Origin: JACRCT01 sp036504155 | GTDB taxonomy: Bacteria > Myxococcota > Myxococcia > Myxococcales > UBA5297 | Direction: 5' to 3' | Assembly (NCBI GenBank): GCA_036504155.1 | Contig: DASXVQ010000122.1 | Location: 1-64,000, forward strand | Length of the DNA: 64,000 bases | Shown here: piece by piece, positions 42,499-52,894 of the stretch | Layout of the letters: the number at the start of each line of letters is the position of its first letter | How positions within the stretch are numbered: position 1 is the first letter of the stretch | The notes under the pieces: generated by a model | Database searches by the model: none | The model's input: the letters and a program-made list of their open reading frames with translations, nothing else | Told to the model about the DNA's origin: nothing | Program-made: the position numbers and the translations under genes

Positions 42499-44877
42499 CT
42501 AGAGCGTGTCGACGACCAGGGTGAAGTCGATGGCCGCCGAGCGCCCGTACGATTCTCCGTAGTCCACGACGAGGTAGTACGTCCCCGCGGGCAGCGAGTT
42601 GGTGACGAACTCCTGGGTCGACGAGTACTGCGGGCTGCAAGCGAGCGCCGCCGTCGAGCCGCAGGCCGAGGTCAGGTAGAAGAACATCCCGGAGACCGCG
42701 GTGCTCGCCGAGACCCGCAGGCGCGCGCTCGCGGTGAGCGTGAGGGCGTAGACGACGTCCGGGCCGTCGAGCAGCGGGGAATTGCAGCTGACCTTGGCGA
42801 AGTCGTTGGCGGCGCCGCGCGTGGTCCCCGAGATGAGCGTGGCGGTGCCGGGCCCGGCGAAGGTGTACTCGGTCGGCGAGGCGCAGCCGTCGTTGGCGGG
42901 GGCCGGGGGCGAGGCGCTGGCCTTGGCGCTCAGGGTGAACTTCCCCGCCCAGCAGTCGCTGCCGCTGTAGCCGTTGGAGCCCTCCACCACCACCCAGTAG
43001 TCGCCGGGCTCGAGGCCCCACAGCTGGAGGGCGCGGTAGCTCGTGTCCGCGGTGCAGGCGAGGAACTTGCCGGTCTCGCAGCTGTCGGAGACGAGCCCGA
43101 CGCGCAGCCCCGTGTAGTCGACGCTGGTGGCCGAGATCTCGACGTCCGAGCGGGCCGCGAGGTTGAAGGTGTAGACCACATCGTGGAGCTGGGACGACGA
43201 GCTGCCGCTGCAGGGAAGGACGTAGTCCGAGGGGGCGGCCGCCAACTCGCCGGAAACCGTCGCCGCGCCCGCCTTGAAGGTGAGGGTCGCCGGGGCCGTG
43301 CAGGTGTCGTTCGCGGGCGCGGTGGCCGGGTCCTTGCGCGAGACGGTGTAGGAGAACGTGCCGCCCTGCGAGTAGTAGGACGAAACCCGCAAGTAGTACT
43401 TGCCGGCGGGCAGGCCGGCCTTGCAGTACGGGTCGGAGAAGGTGTCGCTGCACCCCTGCGCGACCAGATGGCCGCACGTGCCGGAGAGCACCTGGACCTG
43501 GGTTTCGGAGCCGTAGCTGCCCCTGTCGATGATCAGCAACGAGGTCGAGGGGAGGTCGAGCGAGAAGTAGACGTCGCCGAGGGTGCCTCCGCAGGTGGGA
43601 GTGACCGGGTCGTAGGTGGAGCCGAGGAGGGGCCCGGACATCGTCGTGGTGTCGTTCACCAGCGTGAGCGCGGTGGCTCCCGCGCAGGCGTCGTTGGCAG
43701 GGGGGAGCGTGGGCCCCGAGGTCGAGAGGGTCACCGTGAAGTCGGTGGACGAGCTGTAGGGGGTCTTGAGCACCAGCACGTACTTGCCGGCCTTGACGTT
43801 GAGCAGGGACAGCTCGCTGTAGCCCTCGGTGCACCCGAGCTCGGCGGTGCCGGGGCACGTGCCCGCGCGGATGGCCTTGGAGGTGGAGGCCCCGCCGGTG
43901 TCGCGGACCCGAACGTCCATGTCCGCGGCCAGCTCGAACGAATAGACCCGGTCGGCGCTCGAATAGCCGCAGGAGGACGGGAGGTCGGCCTTCGCGTCCT
44001 GGAAGTTGCCGCTCACCACGGCCTGCCCGCTCGAGAGGTCGAGCGGGATGATGTCGCCGCAGGCGTCGCCCAACAGAGGCGTGGCCTTCACGTCCAGGCG
44101 GAAGTCGCTGGCGCCGCCGGCGATGGCGAGGATGTACGAGCCGGGCGGGAGCAGCTCGTTGAACGCGGCGCTGCACCCGATGGGCGCCGCCGCGCTCGCG
44201 CACTCCGCGGGGAAGACCGCGGCCGCCCCCTGGGTGGCGAGGACCGCGACCTTCGACGAGACGCCCAGCTCGAAGGAGTAGAAGACGTCGGGAAGGGCGG
44301 GGCTCAGCTGGCACGCCGCGGCGACCCCGTTCGCGGTCGCGCCGTCGAGCGAGGCGAGCACCGTCGTGGCTCCCGTGGACAGGTCGAGCGGCGTGGCGGC
44401 GAGGCAGAGGTCGTTGAGGATGGGCTCGGCGACCAGGACCTCGAGCGTCGCGGAGGCCGTGCGCCCGCCGGTGTCGGAGACCGAGACCGCAAAGGGGAAG
44501 TGCCCGGAGGCGTGGGGCGTGCCGCGCAGGACGCCGTCGCTGGAGAAGGAGAAGCCGACGGGGAGCAGCGTGGCCGGGTTGAGCAACCAGGAGTAGGGCG
44601 GCGTGCCGCCCTCGGCGGTCAGGGCCAGCTCGATGGGCTGCTCGAGGGTGCCGTGGATCCGGTCGGCGCTGGTGATTCGCAGCGCGAGCGCCGTCGCGTC
44701 GGGGGCGAAGGCGCTGTCGGGGCGGGTGCTGCCCGCGTCCTCGAGCGAGGGGGACTCCGCGTCGAGAGGCCCGACCGCGGCGTCCGTCTCGGTGCTGACC
44801 GGGGTGCCGCAGCCGCTCGCCCCTGCGAAGGCGGACAGAACGCAGGCCAACGGCCACCAAGGAAGTGAGCTCTTCAC
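42499..44877 (-). CDS. lipoprotein with Ig-like domain and five PPC-like repeats
   Basis: A 792-residue secreted lipoprotein. The start is GTG at 44877, with AGAGGGG six bases upstream. Signal peptide and a lipobox-like ASGC (Cys23) are followed by a short Asp/Glu/Ser-rich linker. Residues about 65-150 look like a putative Ig domain (GGTPPYSWLL ... GTPHASGHFPFAVSVSDTGG). About five repeats of roughly 120 residues follow, each opening with NDxC (NDLCLAATPLDL, LLGDACGDIIPLDL, NDACAGATALTL, NDTCTAPATLTF, NDGCASPTEYTF) and ending LPAGxYYLxV or similar. This is like the bacterial pre-peptidase C-terminal fold, with a cysteine pair per repeat. Likely surface binding or adhesion. It is divergent from the next gene. 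Confidence 0.82.
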   Translation of the reverse strand: MKSSLPWWPLACVLSAFAGASGCGTPVSTETDAAVGPLDAESPSLEDAGSTRPDSAFAPDATALALRITSADRIHGTLEQPIELALTAEGGTPPYSWLLNPATLLPVGFSFSSDGVLRGTPHASGHFPFAVSVSDTGGRTASATLEVLVAEPILNDLCLAATPLDLSTGATTVLASLDGATANGVAAACQLSPALPDVFYSFELGVSSKVAVLATQGAAAVFPAECASAAAPIGCSAAFNELLPPGSYILAIAGGASDFRLDVKATPLLGDACGDIIPLDLSSGQAVVSGNFQDAKADLPSSCGYSSADRVYSFELAADMDVRVRDTGGASTSKAIRAGTCPGTAELGCTEGYSELSLLNVKAGKYVLVLKTPYSSSTDFTVTLSTSGPTLPPANDACAGATALTLVNDTTTMSGPLLGSTYDPVTPTCGGTLGDVYFSLDLPSTSLLIIDRGSYGSETQVQVLSGTCGHLVAQGCSDTFSDPYCKAGLPAGKYYLRVSSYYSQGGTFSYTVSRKDPATAPANDTCTAPATLTFKAGAATVSGELAAAPSDYVLPCSGSSSSQLHDVVYTFNLAARSDVEISATSVDYTGLRVGLVSDSCETGKFLACTADTSYRALQLWGLEPGDYWVVVEGSNGYSGSDCWAGKFTLSAKASASPPAPANDGCASPTEYTFAGPGTATLISGTTRGAANDFAKVSCNSPLLDGPDVVYALTLTASARLRVSASTAVSGMFFYLTSACGSTAALACSPQYSSTQEFVTNSLPAGTYYLVVDYGESYGRSAAIDFTLVVDTL

Positions 44878-45080
44878 GGATTCCCCTCTCAATCGCCAGT
44901 CAGTGTGACCCGGGACTGTACCGTCGGTGCTATCCCGCGGCAAGGACGGCTCCCTCGGGTTTTCGAGGCGGCCTCCGCCTTTTCCACGGCTGGCCCGCGG
45001 CGAAGGCACCAGAAATCAAGGCGTTGGACCGAGCCTCCGTCTTGCATCCCTCCCGAGGCCCCACGTTCCGGGAGAGTCCG

Positions 45081-47138
45081 ATGTCCGCGTTCTGCCGTCC
45101 CCTGGCCCTGGTCTTTCTGCTCCTGCTCTCCGCCGCCGCTTGCTCCGACCCGCAGATCGCCACGGCCGACGGCAAGCTCGTGGTGGAGCCCGCCTCGCTG
45201 CAGTTCCCGCGGACCTTCCTCGGCTACCCCACGCGGCTCACCCTCGAGGCCCGCAACGCCGGGCGCGTGCCGCTCCACGTCGATCTGGCGAGCGGGGCGC
45301 CGTTCGCCGCGGAGCCGGCGAGCGTCGATCTCGAGTCCGCCGGCGCGGCGGTCGTCACCGTGACCTTTGCCCCGACCGCCGCGGGCCGCTTCGAGACGAG
45401 CCTCCTGGCGACCTCGGAGGAGGGGAGTCTCTCCGTCGCCGTCGCGGGAACCGCCGAGGTGCCTCCGGAGTGCCCGCTGCCCGCCGCCTGCCACGCCGTC
45501 GCCTTCGACCCCGGTTCCGGCACCTGCCCCGACACCCTGCTCGCCGACGGGACCGAGTGCGCCCTCGCCGACCACTGCCTGCAGGAGGCCCGCTGCTCGG
45601 CGGGGGAGTGCGTGGGCAAGCCCGTCGACTGCGAAGACCAGAATGCCTGCACCCGCGACTCGTGCGACCCCGCGGTCGGCTGCGTCCACTCCGACGCCAG
45701 CGGCGAGTGCCCCGCGCCGGCCGAGCCCTGCAAGGTCCCGGTCTGCGATGCCCGGGCCGGCTGCGGCGTGGCCGACGCCGCCGACGGGACGCCCTGCGGC
45801 CCCGCGGACTGCACCACCGCCGACGTCTGCATCCTCGGGCACTGCGCGACCGTCCCGGTGCCGGAGGGCACGATGTGCTTCCCGGAGACGCCGTGCCAGG
45901 GCAAGGGCGTCTGCCGCGCCCAGGCCTGCGAGCGGCCGCCGGCCGAGCCGATGCTCCCGGCCTGGAGCTACACCTCGCCGGACGCCCTGCGGCTGCAGTT
46001 CTCGGGCACGGTGGACGAGCTGGGGCAGATCTACCTGCTGGAGGTCGCCCAGGACCGCGGCGTCTTCACCTCGCTGACCCGCGAGGGCTTCCCCCGCTAC
46101 CGCCAGGAGCTGTCGCCGGTGGCCTGGAGCTGGTACTCGGCGAGCCTCTCGCTCGACCTGACGAGCGGGACCGCCTACCTCACCAACTCGCGGACCCTCG
46201 TCGACGCGCGGCGCATGGCCGACGGGGAGCGGCTCTGGCAGGTCGACCTCGAACAGCTGCTCCTCGAGGAGGACACCGCCGCCTACGCGCGCGAGTTCGG
46301 CATCACCGCCATCACGCCGCACCCGGCGCAGGGCCTGGTGGTGCTCTCGACCCTCGTCGGGGACGAGTGGCACCGCTCGATCCTCGTCGGCCTGGACGCG
46401 GCGACCGGCGCGGTGCGCTGGAAGCTGGGCCGCGACGGGCACTTCTACGGCTACGTGGCGGACGGGCAGGGCAACACCTACGTCTCGGCCTACGGCTGCT
46501 GGGCCTCCTCGGGCGAGCTGCTCTCGGTGGGGCCCGACGGGCTGGCGCGCTGGTCCACCTCCGCCGGCGGGCACCCCTTCGTGCTCTCGCCCAGCGCGGG
46601 GGTCCTCGTCTACCGCAACGCCGGCCTGACCGCGGTCGACCCGGCGACGGGGGCCGACCGCAGGGTCTTGAGCCAGAGCGCCTCGTACTTCGACGAGATC
46701 GTGACCGGCTCGAAGGACGTCTGGTTCTGGGACCGCGAGTGGAGCGGCTCCACGACCACCCTGCTGCTCCGGGTGGCGGACGCGGCCACCGGAGAGGCGC
46801 GCTGGAGCGCCCACGTCGACCAGCAGGGCCTGCGCGGCACGGCGATGCTCACCGCCCGGGACACCCTGCTCGCGGTGACGTACGGCCAGGCCGGCGGCGA
46901 CGGCGGGTCGCGGCTGGCGCCCGTCCACACGCTGCGCGAGTACGCGGCCGAAGCCAAGGAGCTCTTCGCCTGCGAGCTGCCCGGTGTGGTGAGCGGCACC
47001 GCGGCGCTCTCGACCGAGCGGTGGACCGCCATCGTCGGCGGCGTGCTGCAGTCCTTCGAGGCGCCGGGCATCGAGCTGGCGCGGGAGGGCTGGGTCGCCT
47101 CGCAGGGGAGCCTGGCCCGCACCGGCCAGCCGCGCTGA
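45081..47138 (+). CDS. lipoprotein with ASH-like, Cys-rich and beta-propeller domains
   Basis: A 685-residue lipoprotein (lipobox SAAAC, Cys21); GGGAGAG seven bases before the ATG supports the start. Residues about 25-130 form an Ig/ASH-like beta sandwich (VVEPASLQFPRTFLGYPTRL ... TVTFAPTAAGRFETSLL), common in periplasmic or outer-surface proteins. Residues about 135-290 hold some 24 cysteines in CxxC/CxxxxC spacings (for example TRDSCDPAVGCVHSD, PCKVPVCDARAGCGVA), the Dickkopf-like or Myxococcus Cys-rich type. The rest (about 295-685) has repeated hydrophobic strands with GLDAATGAVRWK-type units, i.e. a PQQ-like beta propeller with no obvious PQQ ligands. Likely a cell-surface binding protein. 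Confidence 0.82.
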   Translation: MSAFCRPLALVFLLLLSAAACSDPQIATADGKLVVEPASLQFPRTFLGYPTRLTLEARNAGRVPLHVDLASGAPFAAEPASVDLESAGAAVVTVTFAPTAAGRFETSLLATSEEGSLSVAVAGTAEVPPECPLPAACHAVAFDPGSGTCPDTLLADGTECALADHCLQEARCSAGECVGKPVDCEDQNACTRDSCDPAVGCVHSDASGECPAPAEPCKVPVCDARAGCGVADAADGTPCGPADCTTADVCILGHCATVPVPEGTMCFPETPCQGKGVCRAQACERPPAEPMLPAWSYTSPDALRLQFSGTVDELGQIYLLEVAQDRGVFTSLTREGFPRYRQELSPVAWSWYSASLSLDLTSGTAYLTNSRTLVDARRMADGERLWQVDLEQLLLEEDTAAYAREFGITAITPHPAQGLVVLSTLVGDEWHRSILVGLDAATGAVRWKLGRDGHFYGYVADGQGNTYVSAYGCWASSGELLSVGPDGLARWSTSAGGHPFVLSPSAGVLVYRNAGLTAVDPATGADRRVLSQSASYFDEIVTGSKDVWFWDREWSGSTTTLLLRVADAATGEARWSAHVDQQGLRGTAMLTARDTLLAVTYGQAGGDGGSRLAPVHTLREYAAEAKELFACELPGVVSGTAALSTERWTAIVGGVLQSFEAPGIELAREGWVASQGSLARTGQPR

Positions 47139-47176
47139 TGCGTTAGCATGGGCGCTCCCCTTCGCCCGGAGCGTCC

Positions 47177-48619
47177 ATGAGCGCGAACGAGTCGAACTCC
47201 TACCTCGGCGAGGTCCTGCAGCAGCAGCAGAAGGTCGAGTCCGATCTCAAGCGCAAGCGCGCGATGCCGATGTCGGCCTCGGTGGCGCAGGAGGCCCAGG
47301 TGATGCCCCTGCCCGGGCGGGCCTCGGCGGCGGCGCCGCTGGGCGGGGAGGGCGGCGGCAACGGCGGGCGCGGGGTGGACTTCCGCATCACCGGCTGGTG
47401 GCGCTGGAAGACGGTGGTCGTCCCCCCCAACGTCTACGTCGTCCACACCCGGCGCGGCGCCGACAAGCCGGTGCACATCGGCATGGGGATGAGCTTCTCC
47501 TTCAACCCCTACACCGACGCGTTCCTGGTCATCCCCGCGGCGATGCAGACCATCGTCATCAACGCGCGCTGCATCTGCACCGAGCGGCAAGGGATCCTGG
47601 TGCAGGCGTACGTGCAGTGGATCATCGACGACATCGAGACGGCCTACAAAAAGCTCGACTTCTCGGACGCCGAAGACCCGATGCGCATCGTCAACGTGCA
47701 GCTGCGCGAGCAGGCCGAGGCGGCCATCAAGGACAAGGTCGCCACGCTCAAGATCGACGAGGTGCTGGCCGACAAGCAGCCCATCATCGAGGAGCTGACC
47801 ACGCGCCTGCGCGGAGTGGCCGAGGGCAGCAAGGGCAGCGGCCTGGGCCTGAAGATCGTCACCGTGCAGATCAAGGAGGCGGTCGTCTCCAGCACGCGGC
47901 TCTGGGAGAACCTGCAGAAGCCCTTCCGCGCCGAGCGCGAGCGGCTGGCGCGAATGGCCGAGCTGGAGACGGAGCGGCAGATCGCCTCGCGGGAGCTGGA
48001 GATTCGCCAGGCGCGCGAGACCGCGGAGATCGAGACCGAGCGCGCCGTGTCCAAGCAGCGCGCCGAGGCCGAGCGCGAGACCTACGACCGGACGCAGGCC
48101 GAGGCCGCGCGGCGCTCCAAGGTCGAGCTGGAGACCGAGCGCAGCGCCATCGAGGAGAAGGGCGCGACGCAGAAGGCCAAGCAGCAGGGCGAGATGGAGC
48201 TGGCGCTGCACCGCATGGAGATGGAGGAGAAGCGGCTGAAGGCGGAGACCGAGGCTCTCACGCAGCAGAAGGCGCACGACCAGGCCGCCGCGGAGCGCAA
48301 GAAGGCGCAGGCCCAGGCCGAGCTGTTCCTCATGGAAGAGGCGAGCAAGGCCGGGGCGCTGGTCGCGGACCGCGAGATCGTCCAGCTCAAGGCCCAGCGG
48401 GAGATCGAGAACCAGCTCTCGGACGCCAGCGTGCGCAGCCAGCTCATCGCCAAGCTGCCGGAGATCGCCGCGAAGCTGCCCGCGCCCAAGGAGCTGCGCA
48501 CCGTGAGCATCTCCGGCGACGGCGGCCCGGCGGGGCAGCTCACCGCGCTCCTGGAGAGCGTGATGGCGCTCCTGGAGACGCGGAAGGCGCTGCCAGCGCC
48601 GGTGGCCGAGAAGAAGTGA
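47177..48619 (+). CDS. SPFH/Band-7 domain protein with long coiled coil
   Basis: A 480-residue protein. Residues about 75-245 form an SPFH-like domain: VVVPPNVYVVHTRRGADKPV, then DAFLVIPAAMQTIVINAR, GILVQAYVQWIIDD and LQIKE-type strand (KIVTVQIKEAVV). Residues about 250-410 are a continuous charged coiled coil (RAERERLARMAELETERQIA ... EMELALHRMEMEEKRLKAE). No transmembrane or signal segment is visible, unlike flotillins, but a Gly-rich N-terminal linker precedes the domain. Probably a membrane-associated scaffold or a soluble homologue of the stomatin type. It converges with the SatP-like gene over a shared terminator. Confidence 0.82.
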   Translation: MSANESNSYLGEVLQQQQKVESDLKRKRAMPMSASVAQEAQVMPLPGRASAAAPLGGEGGGNGGRGVDFRITGWWRWKTVVVPPNVYVVHTRRGADKPVHIGMGMSFSFNPYTDAFLVIPAAMQTIVINARCICTERQGILVQAYVQWIIDDIETAYKKLDFSDAEDPMRIVNVQLREQAEAAIKDKVATLKIDEVLADKQPIIEELTTRLRGVAEGSKGSGLGLKIVTVQIKEAVVSSTRLWENLQKPFRAERERLARMAELETERQIASRELEIRQARETAEIETERAVSKQRAEAERETYDRTQAEAARRSKVELETERSAIEEKGATQKAKQQGEMELALHRMEMEEKRLKAETEALTQQKAHDQAAAERKKAQAQAELFLMEEASKAGALVADREIVQLKAQREIENQLSDASVRSQLIAKLPEIAAKLPAPKELRTVSISGDGGPAGQLTALLESVMALLETRKALPAPVAEKK

Positions 48620-48644
48620 GCCTGGAGCGTTGAGTCGTAAATGA

Positions 48645-48680
48645 GCGAGCCCGGTCCAGCGGTTGCCGGGCCGGGCTCGC
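48645..48680. terminator. bidirectional hairpin between convergent genes
   Basis: GCGAGCCCGG (48645-48654) pairs perfectly with CCGGGCTCGC (48671-48680) around a 16-base loop, midway between the stop codons of the SPFH (48619) and SatP-like (48700) genes. The symmetry lets it serve both strands. Confidence 0.65.
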
Positions 48681-48699
48681 CTCGATTCGCGAACTGTGG

Positions 48700-49617
48700 C
48701 TAGGCCGCGTTCTTGCGCAGCACGTCCTGCTCGTAGGTGTCGATGCCGTCGGCGGTGAGGCGCACGGACTCGATCTTCCCGCCGGCCACCGTGAGCGCGA
48801 GCCCGCCGCGCTCGGAGAGGTAGTGCAGGTCCGGCACGATGCTGCGCTCGCCCGCCTTGGGCTTGGCCAGCTTCTCCAGCTCCGCCAGCGGCATCGGCTC
48901 GAAGGCGCTCTTGCGGAAGTGCTCGTAGAGCGCGTCGAAGATGGCCCGGCGGATGGAGAAGTCGAAGCCGGGCTTGGCCGGGGCAAGGAACATCGGGCCC
49001 GGGAACTTGAAGAGCGCCTTGCCGACGGTGGGGTTGAGCATCATCGCCAGGGCGATGTAGACGGCGATGAGGCCGAGGCCGACGGTGAAGAGGGCGATCG
49101 GGAGGGCCAGGGCGCGGGTCCCGGTGAAGCCGGTGACGACCTTGCAGACGTAGAGCAGGTCGATGTCGAGCAGGAAGAGGAAGAGCAGCTTGCTGAAGAA
49201 GCCGAAGCCGTAGGTGAGGAAGACGAAGAGCACCAGGAAGAGGGTGTCGACCGCGAGCAGGATGCCGTGGTCCGCGACGAAGCCGCTGTAGACCAGCCCG
49301 GTGCCGACCTTCTCGGCCGTGGCGGTGGCGGCGTCCAGCCCCCACCAGTTCATCAGCCAGTTGAACGAGAAGGCGGTGAAGATGGTCCCGCCCCACAGGT
49401 TCTTGTTGGCGAAGTTGAGCATGCCGCACAGGAACTGCCCGCCCGCGCCGAACGCCAGACAGAACATCGCCGCGGTCTTCAGCCCCGCCGGCGTCATCGA
49501 CATCCCGAAGGCGATGGGGGTCAGCGCGGCGCAGCCCACGGCGAGGCCGATGAGGCCCAGCGGCGTGGGCTCGGCGAAGAGGGTGGCGTGCGGTCCGAGG
49601 TCGAGCTTCTTGAGCAT
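48700..49617 (-). CDS. acetate/succinate transporter-like (GPR1/FUN34/YaaH family) with C-terminal extension
   Basis: A 305-residue membrane protein. The N-terminal 205 residues show about six transmembrane helices and the AceTr-family signature EPTPLGLIGLAVGCAAL (about 16-32), with AFGAGGQFLCGMLNF and FTAFSFNWLMNWWG. Members such as SatP move acetate or succinate with protons. The last 100 residues (about 206-305) are a hydrophilic extension, LLPAPAKPGFDF-like with RKSAFEPMPLAELEKLAKPK and VRLTADGIDTYEQD, absent from typical members (about 190-240 residues). It may regulate or tether the transporter. Orientation is opposite to the SPFH gene; a strong hairpin lies between. Confidence 0.82.
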   Translation of the reverse strand: MLKKLDLGPHATLFAEPTPLGLIGLAVGCAALTPIAFGMSMTPAGLKTAAMFCLAFGAGGQFLCGMLNFANKNLWGGTIFTAFSFNWLMNWWGLDAATATAEKVGTGLVYSGFVADHGILLAVDTLFLVLFVFLTYGFGFFSKLLFLFLLDIDLLYVCKVVTGFTGTRALALPIALFTVGLGLIAVYIALAMMLNPTVGKALFKFPGPMFLAPAKPGFDFSIRRAIFDALYEHFRKSAFEPMPLAELEKLAKPKAGERSIVPDLHYLSERGGLALTVAGGKIESVRLTADGIDTYEQDVLRKNAA

Positions 49618-49706
49618 GGGCTCCTCCGGGGAAGGCGGAACGAGGCCGCCTGTCTACAGGCTCCGGAGGAGGGGATCAAGAAAAAGTTGTGCAGCGCAGC
49701 AAAGCG

Positions 49707-50095
49707 TTACCGGGCCGCGCGGAGCCGAGCCGCCTTCTCCTTGGCGCGGTCGGAGCGGACGGCGGGCATGGTCGTCGCCTCCGGGCTCTGGTTGTAGGCG
49801 CGGGCCGCCTCGTCGTAGGCGGCGATGGCGGCGTCCTTCCTCCCGGCGGCAGCCAGGAGATCGCCCTTCTTCTCGTACAGCTCCCCGGCGCGCGTCCCGG
49901 TCGTCCCGGCCTCGGCGAGGTCCTTCTCCAAAGCGGCGAGCTGGGAGTCCACGTCGGGGCCTTTCTGCGCCTCCGGCGTGGCCTGGGCGGCCGTGGGTTG
50001 CTGCACTGCAGCAGGCCTGGCGTCGGCCGGCGCGGGCTTGGGGCCGGAGCAGGCGGCGAGCGCGAGGGCGAGCGCGAGCGCGAGCGGCCGCGTTC

Positions 50096-50099
<4 letters not shown>
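49707..50099 (-). CDS. small lipoprotein
   Basis: A 130-residue lipoprotein with signal peptide MRTRPLALALALALAAC (Cys17), a Pro/Ala-rich linker and two amphipathic helices (about residues 50-110) that look like one TPR-type pair (LYEKKGDLLAAAGRKDAAIA, then YDEAARAYNQS). It probably binds protein partners in the periplasm. The start ATG overlaps the epmA stop by 4 bp, so the two are probably translationally coupled. Confidence 0.75.
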
Positions 50100-51136
<1,037 letters not shown>

Positions 51137-51214
51137 CACGCTTTTCCCCTTGAAGTCGGAGAGCGTTCAGCTATCAGCAATGTCCCCGCTGCATCAACCC
51201 TCTGGGGCTTCCCC

Positions 51215-52894
51215 ATGCGCCGCGCGTCGCCGCTCCTCTTCGCTGTCGCCGTCCTCCTCGGCGCCGCCTGTGCCACGACGTCGGCGTCCTCGCCGGCGCC
51301 CGCTCCCGCCGCCGCCGTGCCCGCCCAGCCGCCGCCTCCTCCTCCGGACCCCGACGCTCCGCTGAAGAAGGACGTCCAGGCGCTGCGCGAGGCCGCGGCC
51401 GGGCTGCTCCAGGCCCAGGCGGAGCTGACCTGGAAGAGCTGGGCGCTGGGCGAGGCCGTCGACTACTCCGCCGCCGCCAAGGGCCGCGAGGCGCTCTTCG
51501 CCCCCGACGCCTACGCCAAGGTCAAGGCGCTGCGCGAGAAGACGAAGGACCCGGGGCAGGAGCGTGCGCTGCGCGCCCTGGAGCTGTACCTGGCGGGCGA
51601 GCAGGTCGCGCGCGCCACCTCGGATTCGGCGGACGCCGTCGCCCACCTGGCGGCGACGTCGATGTTCTCGGTGGAAGGCCAGGAGTTCTCCTTCCGCGAG
51701 CTGGAGGTGGCGCTGGCCAACGAGGGGCACACCGGCAAGCGCCGGAAGATCTACCAGGCGGCCGGCCCCGTGGTGCGCAAGCTCGAGGTGGCGCTGAGCC
51801 TGCGCGAGAAGAAGCTGGCCGAGGCCGTGTCGGCGCTCGGATACCCGAACCCGCTGGCGTTCGAGGCGGCGCAGCGACGGGTGGACGATCCGGCGACGCT
51901 GTCGGCCCTCGCCGAGCAGGTCCTCACCCGGACCGAGGCGAGCTACAGCGCGGCGCTCCAGGAGCGCTGCAAGAAGGAGCTGGCCCTCGACCTCAAGGGC
52001 GTGCGGCGCAGCGACATCCCGAGGATCATGCGCACCGGCGACGTGGACACGTTCTTTCCCAAGGAGAAGTCGCTGGAGGTCCTGACCTCGCTGCTCGCCC
52101 GGATGGGCCTGGATTCCGTCGCGCTGCCCCAGCTGAAGCTGGACGGCGCACCGCAGCTGCGCCGCAACCCGCGGGCTTTGGCGGTCTCGGTGGTCGCGGG
52201 AAAGGACGTGCGGCTCTCGCTGCGGCCGGCCAGCGGGCTGGGAGCGGCGGCCCAGGCCTTCCACGAGGCGGGCCACGCGGTGCAGGCGGCGGCGACGAAG
52301 GGCGAGGTCGCCGAGTTCGCGGCGCTGGGGTCTGGGGCGGTGGCCGAGGCGGCGGGCTATCTCCTGGAGGACGTGTTGGACGACCCGCCGTTCGTCGAGA
52401 CGCTCGGAGTCCCGCCGGCGAAGCTCGCGGCGCATGCCAAGGTGAGCGCGCTGCGCAAGCTGCTCCAGGCCCGCCGCCTGGCGGGGCGGCTGCTGTTCGA
52501 GATCTCCTGGCGCAGCGGGACGCTGCAGGGCAAGCCGGAGGACGCCTACCGCGAGATCATGGCCCGCGCGCTCGGGTTTCCGGCGGACCCCGAGGACGGG
52601 GCTCGCTGGCTGACGGACAACGACGACGACCTGGCGGCCGCGGACCACCTGCGGGGCCTGTTGGCCGCCGCGCAGCTGCGCGCGGCGCTCTCCTCCGAAT
52701 TCGGGCCGAAGTGGTGGTCGGATGCGAAGGCGGGCGCGCGCCTGGCCGGCTGGTTCGCCCCGGGCTCGCAGCCGACGATCGAGCAGCTGGTCCAGTCCGC
52801 GGGGTCCAAGGCGCTGGACGTCGAGCCGTTCGCGGCCGGCCTCGAGGCGTTGCTCGCCACGCCGCCGGCCGCGCCGGCGAAGGCCGGGCCGTGA
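51215..52894 (+). CDS. M3-like zinc metallopeptidase lipoprotein
   Basis: A 559-residue lipoprotein (lipobox-like GAAC, Cys19) with a Pro-rich linker (PAQPPPPPPDPDA) and a mostly helical body like M2/M3 peptidases. The zinc site is AFHEAGHAVQA (H350, E351, H354). A later Glu in GSGAVAEAAGYLLEDVL (about 375-391) could be the third ligand. Residues about 55-330 are helices with two Cys. The family (oligoendopeptidase-like) cleaves peptides in a deep channel. The GTGA overlap with the DsbA-like gene shows coupled translation; both are lipoproteins and may act on envelope proteins. Confidence 0.82.
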   Translation: MRRASPLLFAVAVLLGAACATTSASSPAPAPAAAVPAQPPPPPPDPDAPLKKDVQALREAAAGLLQAQAELTWKSWALGEAVDYSAAAKGREALFAPDAYAKVKALREKTKDPGQERALRALELYLAGEQVARATSDSADAVAHLAATSMFSVEGQEFSFRELEVALANEGHTGKRRKIYQAAGPVVRKLEVALSLREKKLAEAVSALGYPNPLAFEAAQRRVDDPATLSALAEQVLTRTEASYSAALQERCKKELALDLKGVRRSDIPRIMRTGDVDTFFPKEKSLEVLTSLLARMGLDSVALPQLKLDGAPQLRRNPRALAVSVVAGKDVRLSLRPASGLGAAAQAFHEAGHAVQAAATKGEVAEFAALGSGAVAEAAGYLLEDVLDDPPFVETLGVPPAKLAAHAKVSALRKLLQARRLAGRLLFEISWRSGTLQGKPEDAYREIMARALGFPADPEDGARWLTDNDDDLAAADHLRGLLAAAQLRAALSSEFGPKWWSDAKAGARLAGWFAPGSQPTIEQLVQSAGSKALDVEPFAAGLEALLATPPAAPAKAGP

